The notes beneath the pieces were generated by a model, which was given only the letters and a program-made list of their open reading frames with translations, was not told the origin of the DNA and did no database searches. Positions 1-5,648 of a stretch of 8,827 nucleotides of DNA are shown here, piece after piece (position 1 is the first letter of the stretch; each line of letters opens with the position of its first letter). Both the position numbers and the translations under genes were made by a program. Source of the DNA: Candidatus Bathyarchaeota archaeon. Its GTDB lineage: Archaea > Thermoproteota > Bathyarchaeia > Bathyarchaeales > B26-1. The DNA lies in contig JAGTRH010000045.1 of the NCBI GenBank assembly GCA_018396795.1, positions 1 through 8,827 on the forward strand, read 5' to 3'.

Positions 1-468
1 TATGGTGCAGCAACTGTTCAGGAGGAGGTTGGTGCTAGAGGTGCGCAGACAGTTGCCCATATAGTTGACCCCGATGTTGCCTTGGTTATTGAAGTCGATA
101 TCGCTGGCGACGTGCCGGGAATAAAGCCTAATGAAGCCCCAACTAAAATGGGTAGGGGTCCAAGTCTCTGCACCTATGATAGCAGTATGATTCCAAATCA
201 GCCTCTTAAGGAGTTTGTTATTAAAGTTGCTAGGGAGGCTGGTATACCGCTTCAGCTATCACAGATCGCTAGAGGTGGAACCGACGCTGGAAGAATTCAT
301 ATTAGTAGGGCTGGGTGCCCAAGCGTGGTTATTGGTATACCGACCAGACATATACATAGCCATGTTGGCCTCTTAAGCCTAGAAGATGTGGAAAACGCTG
401 TTAAGCTTATGATTGAGCTCATTAAGAGACTTAATAAAGATACCGTTGAGAGCTTCACAGCTATATAG
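1..468 (+). CDS. M42 family metallo-aminopeptidase, C-terminal part (5' end outside window)
   Basis: This is the C-terminal 155 residues of a cobalt/zinc aminopeptidase of the M42 (TET/glutamyl aminopeptidase) family, cytosolic enzymes that form large oligomers and trim peptides released by the proteasome. The reading frame is open from the first base, so the start lies outside the window; family members are about 340-360 residues, so more than half is missing. Seen directly: a TVQEEVGARGA motif at residues 5-15 (nt 13-45), whose paired glutamates are the general base and a metal ligand in the family; EVDIAGD at 31-37, whose Asp33 fits the third metal-ligand aspartate; a conserved GGTDAG; and IPTRHIHSHVG, whose His119 fits the last metal ligand. 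All catalytic residues expected in this half are intact. It ends 16 bp before the next gene on the same strand, suggesting co-transcription. The exact peptide specificity cannot be told. Confidence 0.93.
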   Translation, partial: YGAATVQEEVGARGAQTVAHIVDPDVALVIEVDIAGDVPGIKPNEAPTKMGRGPSLCTYDSSMIPNQPLKEFVIKVAREAGIPLQLSQIARGGTDAGRIHISRAGCPSVVIGIPTRHIHSHVGLLSLEDVENAVKLMIELIKRLNKDTVESFTAI

Positions 469-472
469 GAAT

Positions 473-478
473 GGGTGA
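473..478 (+). promoter_or_regulatory. Ribosome binding site for the mutarotase-like gene
   Basis: GGGTGA matches the archaeal anti-Shine-Dalgarno tail and sits 6 nt before the ATG at 485, which supports that start and translation from a shared message with the M42 gene. Confidence 0.6.
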
Positions 479-484
479 ATAACT

Positions 485-1396
485 ATGAGGGTTGAGGAGA
501 AGACTATCGAGGGTTTTAGGGTTAAGATATTATCCATAGGCGATATGCTTTTAGGAGTTGCATGCGACATAGGCCCAAGAATACTTTATCTTGCAAGCGC
601 AGAGAAACCTGAATTAAATCTTTTTGGTATACTTCCAAATGCTGGCGTAGAGACGTCGGAAGGCTTTTGGAGGATTTATGGCGGGCATAGACTTTGGTCT
701 TCCCCCGAGGCTAAGCCTCGGTCATACTCACTTGACAATCAGCCAGTGAAGATCGAGATTGGATCCGCTTCGCTAACAGTTTATGGAAACCCCGAAGAGA
801 AAAATTGCATACAGAAGGAGATAACCATTAACGAGAATCCAAGGGGCGGGGTCCAAGTTACGCACAGAATTAGAAATATAGGTAGATGGCCAATCAAGTT
901 AGCATGCTGGGCCCTTTCGGTCATGAGAAAAGAAGGCTTTGCAATCATACCAATTAAACCCATAAGAGTCGATGCGGAAGGTCTACTGCCAGATAGACAT
1001 CTCTCACTTTGGCCTTACACTAATATTGCCGACAAAAGGCTCACGCTAACCAGCGAGTACATATTTATTAAGCAGGATCCCGAGGCTACCGGCCCGCTTA
1101 AGATTGGAGCAAATGCTAACCCTCAATGGGCAGCCTACTGTGTTAAAGACATGCTATTTATCAAGCAGTTCCATTTGGAGAATGGTGAGTACCCAGACTT
1201 TGGTTGTAGTGTTGAAGTATACACTAACCAAGATATGCTTGAACTCGAAACCCTTGGACCATTTAAAACAATAGAACCCTCTGATGTTATTGAGCACACT
1301 GAAATTTGGAGAGTATTTAAAACTGGAACGATTAAGGCTAAGCCTGAAGATGTTAAGGAAAAGATTGAATCATTAATCAAAGCCAATTATAACTAA
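485..1396 (+). CDS. Galactose-mutarotase-fold protein (DUF4380-like), function unknown
   Basis: The 303-residue protein resembles the DUF4380-like branch of the galactose mutarotase / carbohydrate-binding beta-sandwich superfamily. Visible signatures are an N-terminal strand pair ending in CDIGPRIL (residues 27-34), the GGHRLWSSPEA block (66-76) followed by PRSYSLDNQPV (78-88), a central TGP-like element, and a C-terminal LGPF...IEPSDVIEHTEIWRVF stretch typical of the last strands of the fold. There is no signal peptide or membrane segment, so it is likely cytosolic. Members of the superfamily bind or epimerise sugars, or form accessory domains of glycoside hydrolases, but this subgroup has no firmly assigned substrate. 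The start is supported by a Shine-Dalgarno site 6 nt upstream. It probably shares a message with the upstream M42 peptidase. The fold assignment is by motif recognition; an enzymatic role is inference. Confidence 0.8.
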   Translation: MRVEEKTIEGFRVKILSIGDMLLGVACDIGPRILYLASAEKPELNLFGILPNAGVETSEGFWRIYGGHRLWSSPEAKPRSYSLDNQPVKIEIGSASLTVYGNPEEKNCIQKEITINENPRGGVQVTHRIRNIGRWPIKLACWALSVMRKEGFAIIPIKPIRVDAEGLLPDRHLSLWPYTNIADKRLTLTSEYIFIKQDPEATGPLKIGANANPQWAAYCVKDMLFIKQFHLENGEYPDFGCSVEVYTNQDMLELETLGPFKTIEPSDVIEHTEIWRVFKTGTIKAKPEDVKEKIESLIKANYN

Positions 1397-1400
1397 ATAA

Positions 1401-1409
1401 TTTTTTATT
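1401..1409 (+). terminator. T-run terminator after mutarotase-like gene
   Basis: TTTTTTATT begins 4 nt after the stop codon, without a strong hairpin before it. Archaeal RNA polymerase terminates at oligo-T runs of this kind, so this is the likely end of the M42-mutarotase message. Confidence 0.5.
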
Positions 1410-1443
1410 AACAATTACCTTTGACCTAATTCTTTTAGCATGA

Positions 1444-1454
1444 CTTTTAATAAA
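1444..1454 (+). promoter_or_regulatory. TATA-like box upstream of the inverted-repeat element
   Basis: CTTTTAATAAA resembles an archaeal TATA box. A start about 25 nt downstream would fall near 1475, about 10 nt before the left arm of the inverted repeat at 1485, with no protein gene in that direction until far downstream. The box is AT-rich in an AT-rich gap, so this is tentative. Confidence 0.3.
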
Positions 1455-1484
1455 AGAGCAAATGTCGTGTAATAAGCAACTTGC

Positions 1485-1607
1485 AAAAGGTCTTATGTCT
1501 ATGGATTTTCATCATTACAAATACTTTTACATCATCTAGGCTTTGCGAAATTAGATGTAACATTATTGTACATTGTGTAGCGTGTGGATTCATATTATAA
1601 GACCTTT
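1485..1607. repeat. Long inverted-repeat element, candidate structured RNA or small repeat element
   Basis: The 328-bp gap 1397-1724 has no credible gene, but it is not featureless. AAAGGTCTTAT (1486-1496) is the exact reverse complement of ATAAGACCTTT (1597-1607). After a small internal loop, pairing can resume as 1501-1508 with 1586-1593 (five Watson-Crick and three G-U pairs on the plus strand). Inside lies another perfect pair, TTACATC (1527-1533) with GATGTAA (1554-1560). Together these fold into a long stem topped by a second hairpin. G-U pairs exist only if the plus strand is transcribed. I recognise no SRP RNA, RNase P, box C/D or H/ACA motif. The terminal repeats would also fit a MITE-like element, but no convincing target-site duplication is visible. 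The inverted repeats are certain; RNA identity is not. Confidence 0.5.
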
Positions 1608-1669
1608 CAGTTTGGGGGAAGAATGAGATTTTATTCTTATTATTAAAATTGCTTGGCAACATAGTTAAG

Positions 1670-1687
1670 TATGCTAAAATATGCTAA
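1670..1687. repeat. Short tandem direct repeat downstream of the zinc-module gene
   Basis: TATGCTAA occurs at 1670-1677 and again at 1680-1687, ten bases apart, about one helical turn. AATATGCT, which covers the second copy, recurs at 2430-2437 on the far side of the neighbouring gene. A protein-binding role is possible but unsupported beyond this pattern. Confidence 0.3.
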
Positions 1688-1724
1688 GATAACCATTAAA
1701 GGGAATTTAATGCATTTGCTTTTT

Positions 1725-2384
1725 CTATGTTGTCCATTCTATATTTTTCTCTGAGATTTCCTTCCAGCATTCGTGGCATATGGGTAGGAATTGCCCATTG
1801 TAGTAAATACTCAACTTGATATCTGTTCTTCTGCAATCTGGCTTCCACGGGTTCATGCAATGCGTGTCAGATGATAGATTAATCCCTTCTGGGATTGCCG
1901 TCTTTTCAAGTATCTGTCTCCTTTCGTCGCTGGTTCCTTCTCTCCTTCTCAAAAAGTGCTTTCCTCTCTTTTGAGTCTGAGTAGCTCTAAAGTTGCTAGC
2001 TGAGATCTTTCCAGCATTTTTTTGAAAGAATTTTCTGTCAGGATATTTTAGCGCACTGAGCCCTAGCTCTATAACTCGGCTCAGGCTTAGCCATTTGTCA
2101 ACATTCATTTCGCCCATTAGATTAAGGAATCTTAAGTCTACTAGCAGGGACTCTAAAATTTTTTCTCCATCAGATGCTATTGAATCCCAGAATGATCTGT
2201 CGCAGTCAATTGTCTCCCTAAGGTTTATTAATGCTCTTTCAACATCAGTGAGCTTTTTATCTAGTATATTAAATGTGTCGGCGGAAATCTTTTCATTAGA
2301 GAGCAGTGTTTTCAGTACTTCCCTCCTTTTAATAAGCGATGCAGTCCAATAATCAAAGCCCTCAAGAGTCTTTGTTAGTAACAT
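1725..2384 (-). CDS. Unrecognised helical protein with C-terminal four-cysteine module
   Basis: This 219-residue protein is not one I can name. Residues 1-115 are predicted mostly helical and charged. Residues 118-160 are a basic, low-complexity linker (for example TQKRGKHFLRRRE) that could contact nucleic acid. The C-terminus holds C176-x7-C184 and C203-x2-C206 in the setting HCMNPWKPDC...LPICHECW, a likely zinc-binding module; His175 and His204 are further candidate ligands. There is no signal peptide or membrane span, so it is probably cytosolic. The ATG at 2384 lacks a clear Shine-Dalgarno site; a TTTTTAAT box about 33 nt upstream suggests a nearly leaderless message. It stands alone, with a mostly non-coding gap on each side and nested inverted repeats upstream. 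A regulatory or nucleic-acid-binding role is inference from the zinc module and basic linker only. Confidence 0.75.
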   Translation of the reverse strand: MLLTKTLEGFDYWTASLIKRREVLKTLLSNEKISADTFNILDKKLTDVERALINLRETIDCDRSFWDSIASDGEKILESLLVDLRFLNLMGEMNVDKWLSLSRVIELGLSALKYPDRKFFQKNAGKISASNFRATQTQKRGKHFLRRREGTSDERRQILEKTAIPEGINLSSDTHCMNPWKPDCRRTDIKLSIYYNGQFLPICHECWKEISEKNIEWTT

Positions 2385-2484
2385 AATCCATCAGATCTTG
2401 GGTGAACACGAAAGATTAAAAACATTCTAAATATGCTCGTATATCGCATATTATTGTCGCAATCCAGATCTGATTGATGGATTA
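2384..2484. repeat. Nested inverted repeats upstream of the zinc-module gene
   Basis: An outer imperfect inverted repeat pairs 2384-2400 (TAATCCATCAGATCTTG) with the segment 2465-2484, which contains AGATCTGAT and TGATGGATTA. The right arm differs mainly by a duplicated TGAT and one missing A. Nested inside is a perfect 7-bp pair, AATATGC (2430-2436) and GCATATT (2446-2452), spaced by 9 nt, typical of a dimeric regulator site. The left outer arm abuts the start codon on the minus strand. The rest of the gap to 2588 is AT-rich and holds no gene. Confidence 0.55.
2411..2424 (-). promoter_or_regulatory. TATA-like box for the zinc-module gene
   Basis: On the minus strand this reads TTTTTAATCTTT, centred about 33 nt before the ATG at 2384. 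Initiation about 25 nt downstream would leave a leader of only a few bases, consistent with the absence of a Shine-Dalgarno site. Confidence 0.35.
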
Positions 2485-2554
2485 AAGTTTTTAAAGCAAA
2501 AATATATCCTTTACAGTAAATTTTAAAGCATAAAATTATGGATCACGGCCTATA

Positions 2555-2570
2555 AGAAAATAAAAACAAA
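2555..2570 (-). terminator. T-rich terminator after Ldh2-family gene
   Basis: On the minus strand the region just past the dehydrogenase stop reads TTTGTTTTTATTTTCT, an oligo-T tract without a clear preceding hairpin, as expected for archaeal termination. Confidence 0.5.
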
Positions 2571-2588
2571 GAACCTATAAAAATTATT

Positions 2589-3620
2589 TTAATTCAGTCT
2601 TTGCATGTTATCTGCTGAATACTCGCTTACCTTAAGCTTCCTAGCTATTTTCCTTATTTCTTCCCAGGTTCTTTCAGGTATGTATATACCTTCCTTAAGC
2701 CTTACCTTCTCCATTAAATATTCCGGTTCACCTGGTATTATTATCTCCTTAAAGCCAGGTCTAGGTTTAGAGGCTTTCAAGGCTCTGATGAGATCACCAA
2801 CCCTCCTTTTAAACTCATCTATCGGCATGAACTTCTCGATGTTTATAACCTCAAAGAATACTCCGTTGCCCCTCTTTGTCTCCTCGTATGCGCAGCCAGC
2901 ATTTGTCAAGATTCCACTTAAAACTTCAACCGCGAGACCAAGCCCGAAGCCTTTATGTCCAGATTCCTCACCACCAAGAGGGAGTAGCGCTCCGCCATCA
3001 TAGAGGTCCTGTGGATTATTGCTTGGATTACCATTTTTATCAATTATCCAACCAAAAGGTATTTTCTCACCCTTATGCAACGCAACCCTAACCTTACCCT
3101 CAGCTGCAACGCTTGTAGCCACGTCAACGATAAAAGGAAATTCTAGATCTGAGGGAAAGGCGAAGCTCATAGGTCCTGTCGAGAGCATCCTTTCCTTACC
3201 TCCAAATGGGGCTACAAACCTGGTTGAATTAACCATCGCAATACCAATCATGTCTTTTTTAGAGGCTATTGACGTGTAATCAGCCAATCTACCGATATGA
3301 TTGCAATTAAAGGCGCAGACAACGCTTATAGCATTATCACTTGCTTTCTCAACGGCTAACTCCATAGCCCGCTTGGCCACAACCTGGCCGAAACCCCAAT
3401 TACCATTCAAAACAGCGGATGAGGGGGTTTCCCTCTCAATCTCAATCTTAGCGCCAGGCCTGAGGAAGCCCCTTTCAATCTCGTTAACGTATTGTATTAC
3501 GCGTATAATGCCGTGAGAATCGTGCCCGGCGAGATTGGCCTTGACTAGAAACTCAGAAACTAGCCTTGCCTCCTCAGGAGGCGCTCCAGCGGCAATAAAT
3601 ATTCTTGTACCAATATCCAT
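2589..3620 (-). CDS. Malate/L-lactate/ureidoglycolate dehydrogenase family (Ldh2) oxidoreductase
   Basis: This belongs to the Ldh2/ComC/YlbC family of NAD(P)-dependent 2-hydroxyacid dehydrogenases, which have their own fold unrelated to classical malate dehydrogenase. From the ATG at 3620 it has 343 residues. Diagnostic motifs are AGHDSHGIIR (31-40, with the conserved histidines), a CNHIGRLADY block with another conserved histidine, STRFVAPFGG, TGPMSFAFP, DVATSVAAEGKVRVA, GNPSNNPQDLYDGGALLPLGG and GHKGFGLGLAVEVLSG. Substrate could be malate, lactate, sulfolactate or another 2-hydroxyacid and cannot be chosen from sequence. The start is doubtful: codons 3621-3653 read LLTPVFSANQL, matching the usual family N-terminus, but contain no ATG, GTG or TTG before the TGA at 3654-3656. 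The site GGGGTGA at 3654-3660 would place the start at ACG, 3645-3647. It lies downstream of the PqqD-like gene on the same strand and may be co-transcribed with it. Confidence 0.92.
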   Translation of the reverse strand: MDIGTRIFIAAGAPPEEARLVSEFLVKANLAGHDSHGIIRVIQYVNEIERGFLRPGAKIEIERETPSSAVLNGNWGFGQVVAKRAMELAVEKASDNAISVVCAFNCNHIGRLADYTSIASKKDMIGIAMVNSTRFVAPFGGKERMLSTGPMSFAFPSDLEFPFIVDVATSVAAEGKVRVALHKGEKIPFGWIIDKNGNPSNNPQDLYDGGALLPLGGEESGHKGFGLGLAVEVLSGILTNAGCAYEETKRGNGVFFEVINIEKFMPIDEFKRRVGDLIRALKASKPRPGFKEIIIPGEPEYLMEKVRLKEGIYIPERTWEEIRKIARKLKVSEYSADNMQRLN

Positions 3621-3652
3621 GAGTTGATTAGCGCTAAATACTGGCGTGAGTA

Positions 3653-3660
3653 ATCACCCC
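3653..3660 (-). promoter_or_regulatory. Shine-Dalgarno site pointing to an ACG start for the Ldh2 gene
   Basis: The minus strand reads GGGGTGAT, a good match to the archaeal Shine-Dalgarno. It lies more than 30 nt from the ATG at 3620 but only 6 nt (counting from GGGGTGA) from ACG at 3647-3645, which would begin a protein reading (M)PVFSANQLMDIGTRIF. No Shine-Dalgarno is seen just before the ATG. Confidence 0.5.
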
Positions 3661-3710
3661 TGTGTTCTCTATGGGAACATCGAATTGTTAAATGTACATC
3701 CTCTTATAGT

Positions 3711-4175
3711 TTATGCTCTTCCAGCGTCAGCCCCCGTCTTCTCTAGTTGCTCTTTGAGCTCCTCTGGTAGGATGAAGCCTATAAGGCCTCTCCGAGAAAG
3801 CTGGTTAAAGTATGCGTTGAGTGATATCTCAGCCTCCTCAGGCATAACTTTGTATTTTTCGACCAGATAGCTGGCGATGTCACCGATAGTTCTATCTCCA
3901 TCGCAAAGTTCCCAGACAATTGACCCAACCCTGTCAAGATTAATTATCCTCTCACCAGGCTCTGGTGGAAATAACTTATCTAAAACTCCCTTCTTCTGCT
4001 TCTGTTCCTGTGATGGCGGTCGAATTGGGACCCTTATCTTTATCTCCTTAGTTTTCTTATCCTTCTCCCACTTCAAAATCGGGTTCCTAACGGGTTTAGC
4101 TTTAAGAAAAGCGCTTCTAGGTATCTGGAGGCCTTCCTCCTTTTTCCTTCTCCGAAATAGTCTACCAAAGACCAT
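3711..4175 (-). CDS. PqqD-like winged-helix protein
   Basis: This is a 154-residue protein. Residues 75-135 match the PqqD family: ERIINLDRVGSIVWELCDGDRTIGDIASYL, then a YKVMPEEAEISLNAYFNQLSRRGLI helix-turn segment. In peptide-modification systems this fold is the leader-peptide recognition element handing precursors to a radical SAM enzyme. Here residues 1-70 form a basic extension (FRRRKK near the start and a lysine-rich central part), longer than the roughly 90 residues of classical PqqD. No radical SAM protein, precursor peptide or other PQQ gene is visible nearby, so a role in PQQ synthesis is not supported; archaeal stand-alone members may act differently. The ATG at 4175 follows GAGATGA at a few bases. 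It is transcribed divergently from the translin cluster and lies about 60-90 bp upstream of the Ldh2 gene. Confidence 0.85.
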   Translation of the reverse strand: MVFGRLFRRRKKEEGLQIPRSAFLKAKPVRNPILKWEKDKKTKEIKIRVPIRPPSQEQKQKKGVLDKLFPPEPGERIINLDRVGSIVWELCDGDRTIGDIASYLVEKYKVMPEEAEISLNAYFNQLSRRGLIGFILPEELKEQLEKTGADAGRA

Positions 4176-4206
4176 ACTTCATCTCTGAGAAGAAAAGAAG
4201 ACATTC

Positions 4207-4246
4207 CTACTTAAATCACTTATCTTGAAAGGTATCTACTTAAGTA
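4207..4246. promoter_or_regulatory. Divergent promoter region with CTACTTAA repeats
   Basis: The 102-bp gap between the PqqD-like gene (-) and translin gene (+) contains CTACTTAA twice (4207-4214 and 4236-4243); the second is part of a 10-bp perfect palindrome TACTTAAGTA (4237-4246). The first copy overlaps a minus-strand TTTAAG box about 38 nt from the PqqD start; the second lies about 36 nt from the translin ATG. Each could serve as the TATA element of one gene or as paired binding sites for a shared regulator. Confidence 0.4.
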
Positions 4247-4277
4247 CAGATGAATAATCTATTTAGTGTGAGAGTGT

Positions 4278-4934
4278 ATGCACATGCCACTTGAGGGGAT
4301 CCTAAGTAGGATAAAAGAAAATGCTATAAAAAAGGATGAGATCCGCCAGGAGATACAGACAGTAGCTAGGAAGACAAATAGAATATCTAAGCAAGCTATA
4401 TTTTTAACACATAAAGGTAGAATTGAGGAGGCTATGAAGCTACTGAGTGAGGCAAGTTTAAATCTTGATAGACTGAATGAAATGGCAAAGGTGTATCCAG
4501 ATCTATTTTACACAGGGATTGTGGATTCAGCCTTTGAGGAATATGCTGAAGCCCAAATACTTCTGAGTCTAGTCAAGGATAGCGTTTTTATTAGCCCAGA
4601 AGAGATTAGAGTTCCAAGCGAGCCGTATGTTTTGGGTTTAGCGGATGTTATAGGAGAGTTAAGGCGTAGATCCCTCGACCTAATAAGGAAGGGTGATGTT
4701 ATGGCGGCTGAGGAGTGTCTAGGCATCATGGAAACAATTTATAATGAGATAATAGGCTGTGATGAATTGCTCATATTAATCCCAGGTCTTAGGAGGAAGT
4801 GCGATATAGCTAGGCGCGTTATTGAGGCGACAAGGGGTGATGTAACAACGGAAGCAAGAAGGTTAGTGCTTAGCAATGTTATGAGAGAGCTTCAAAAAAC
4901 CATAGAATCAAAAATTAATAGTGAGGAGCAATGA
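4278..4934 (+). CDS. Translin/TRAX family protein (archaeal C3PO-like nuclease subunit)
   Basis: A 218-residue, all-helical protein of the translin superfamily, near the family's usual 200-230 residues. Two blocks align by eye with TRAX: FEEYAEAQ (86-93), matching the QEYVEA segment holding catalytic glutamates, and PYVLGLADVIGELRRRSLDLIRKGD (116-140), matching the LLGVADLTGEL segment followed by GD. Because the acidic residues are kept, it resembles the nuclease-competent TRAX type more than inactive translin. Eukaryotic translin/TRAX (C3PO) cleaves siRNA passenger strands and tRNA leader fragments, and archaeal homologues form octameric shells with RNase activity; the substrate here is unknown. 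The start could be ATG 4278 or ATG 4284; neither has a strong Shine-Dalgarno. It is first of a cluster: its TGA overlaps the endonuclease V ATG (ATGA). Confidence 0.85.
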   Translation: MHMPLEGILSRIKENAIKKDEIRQEIQTVARKTNRISKQAIFLTHKGRIEEAMKLLSEASLNLDRLNEMAKVYPDLFYTGIVDSAFEEYAEAQILLSLVKDSVFISPEEIRVPSEPYVLGLADVIGELRRRSLDLIRKGDVMAAEECLGIMETIYNEIIGCDELLILIPGLRRKCDIARRVIEATRGDVTTEARRLVLSNVMRELQKTIESKINSEEQ

Positions 4935-5626
4935 CTTTTCAGAGCCAGTCGCAAAAAACTATTATGTGTGTCAGCTTCTCGCTTGAGAAGGCTAGAAAAA
5001 TACAAGAAATCCTATCTAAAAAAGTAATCGCTCAAGACAGCTTTATTACACCAATCAATTATATTGCTGGTGTTGATGTTGCATACGCCGATAAATATTC
5101 AATCGGAGCTGTAGCTGTCTTAGACTATGCTTCAATGAAGCCCGTTGAGTCCAGATTAGCAGTAGTTGAAACGCGCTTCCCCTACATACCAACCCTTCTC
5201 TCATTCAGGGAGTTGCCACCAGCAGTCTCAGCGATAAGAAAGCTAACTCTTAAGCCCAGCGTTTTCCTTGTTGATGGGCAGGGGATTGCACATCCATACC
5301 ATTTTGGATTTGCAAGCCACTTGGGAGTAACACTGGATATGGCAACCATAGGTGTCGCAAAGAGCCTTCTATGCGGAGATATCTCCAACCTCGGGGATCT
5401 TCTCTGGGAGCCTATAATCTATAGCGGTAAGGTTGTAGGCGGAGCAGTGTTTACCAAACAAGGTTCCAAACCAATCTTTGTTAGTATTGGCCACAAGATC
5501 TCTCTAGAAACAGCTATAAAAATTGTTCTGGAATGTTCAAGAGGGCATAGAATTCCGGAACCTTTACGTGAGGCACACATGGCTGCCGAAAAAACTAAAA
5601 GGGAAATCTTGGCCAGAATGAAATAA
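4931..5626 (+). CDS. nfi: Endonuclease V
   Basis: Endonuclease V cuts one strand of DNA, or RNA in some lineages, at the second phosphodiester bond 3' of inosine, starting repair of deaminated adenine. The 231-residue protein has the complete signature: AGVDVAY with Asp49, PYIP (84-87) the wedge motif that flips the base, SFRE with Glu94, LVDGQGIAHP with Asp115, the FASHLGV block, GVAKS with Lys144, GGAVFT, VSIGHKISLETA, and a C-terminal RIPEPLREAH with His216. All metal and active-site positions of the family are present. The first ~18 residues (MTFQSQSQKTIMCVSFSL) are somewhat long; an internal start at Met12 is possible. The ATG overlaps the translin stop by 4 bp, indicating translational coupling. 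Adenine deamination is faster at high temperature, which suits a thermophile, but that is inference. Confidence 0.95.
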   Translation: MTFQSQSQKTIMCVSFSLEKARKIQEILSKKVIAQDSFITPINYIAGVDVAYADKYSIGAVAVLDYASMKPVESRLAVVETRFPYIPTLLSFRELPPAVSAIRKLTLKPSVFLVDGQGIAHPYHFGFASHLGVTLDMATIGVAKSLLCGDISNLGDLLWEPIIYSGKVVGGAVFTKQGSKPIFVSIGHKISLETAIKIVLECSRGHRIPEPLREAHMAAEKTKREILARMK

Positions 5627-5633
5627 ACCTATA

Positions 5634-5640
5634 AGGAGAG
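5634..5640 (+). promoter_or_regulatory. Ribosome binding site deciding the GTG start of the HD gene
   Basis: AGGAGAG lies 8 nt before GTG at 5649 and supports that non-ATG start over later in-frame candidates. Confidence 0.6.
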
Positions 5641-5648
5641 ACCATAGG

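Noticed and set aside
1619..1638. AAGAAT/ATTCTT hairpin after the inverted-repeat element, as a terminator
   Set aside because: The stem is short, entirely A-T rich apart from one G-C pair, and is not followed by a convincing T-run.
1447..1662. A 71-codon open frame on the minus strand in the intergenic region
   Set aside because: Its composition is typical of translated AT-rich DNA, it has no Shine-Dalgarno, and it spans the inverted-repeat element; no domain is recognisable.
2605..3003. A 132-codon plus-strand open frame opposite the Ldh2 gene
   Set aside because: It is the antisense of a well-supported, conserved enzyme and its sequence shows no family features.
3711..4175. PQQ biosynthesis locus
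   Set aside because: Only a PqqD-like fold is present; no precursor peptide, PqqC or PqqE gene lies nearby.
3877..4188. A 103-codon plus-strand open frame opposite the PqqD-like gene
   Set aside because: It lies antisense to a recognisable PqqD domain; its serine- and leucine-rich translation is typical of a shadow frame.
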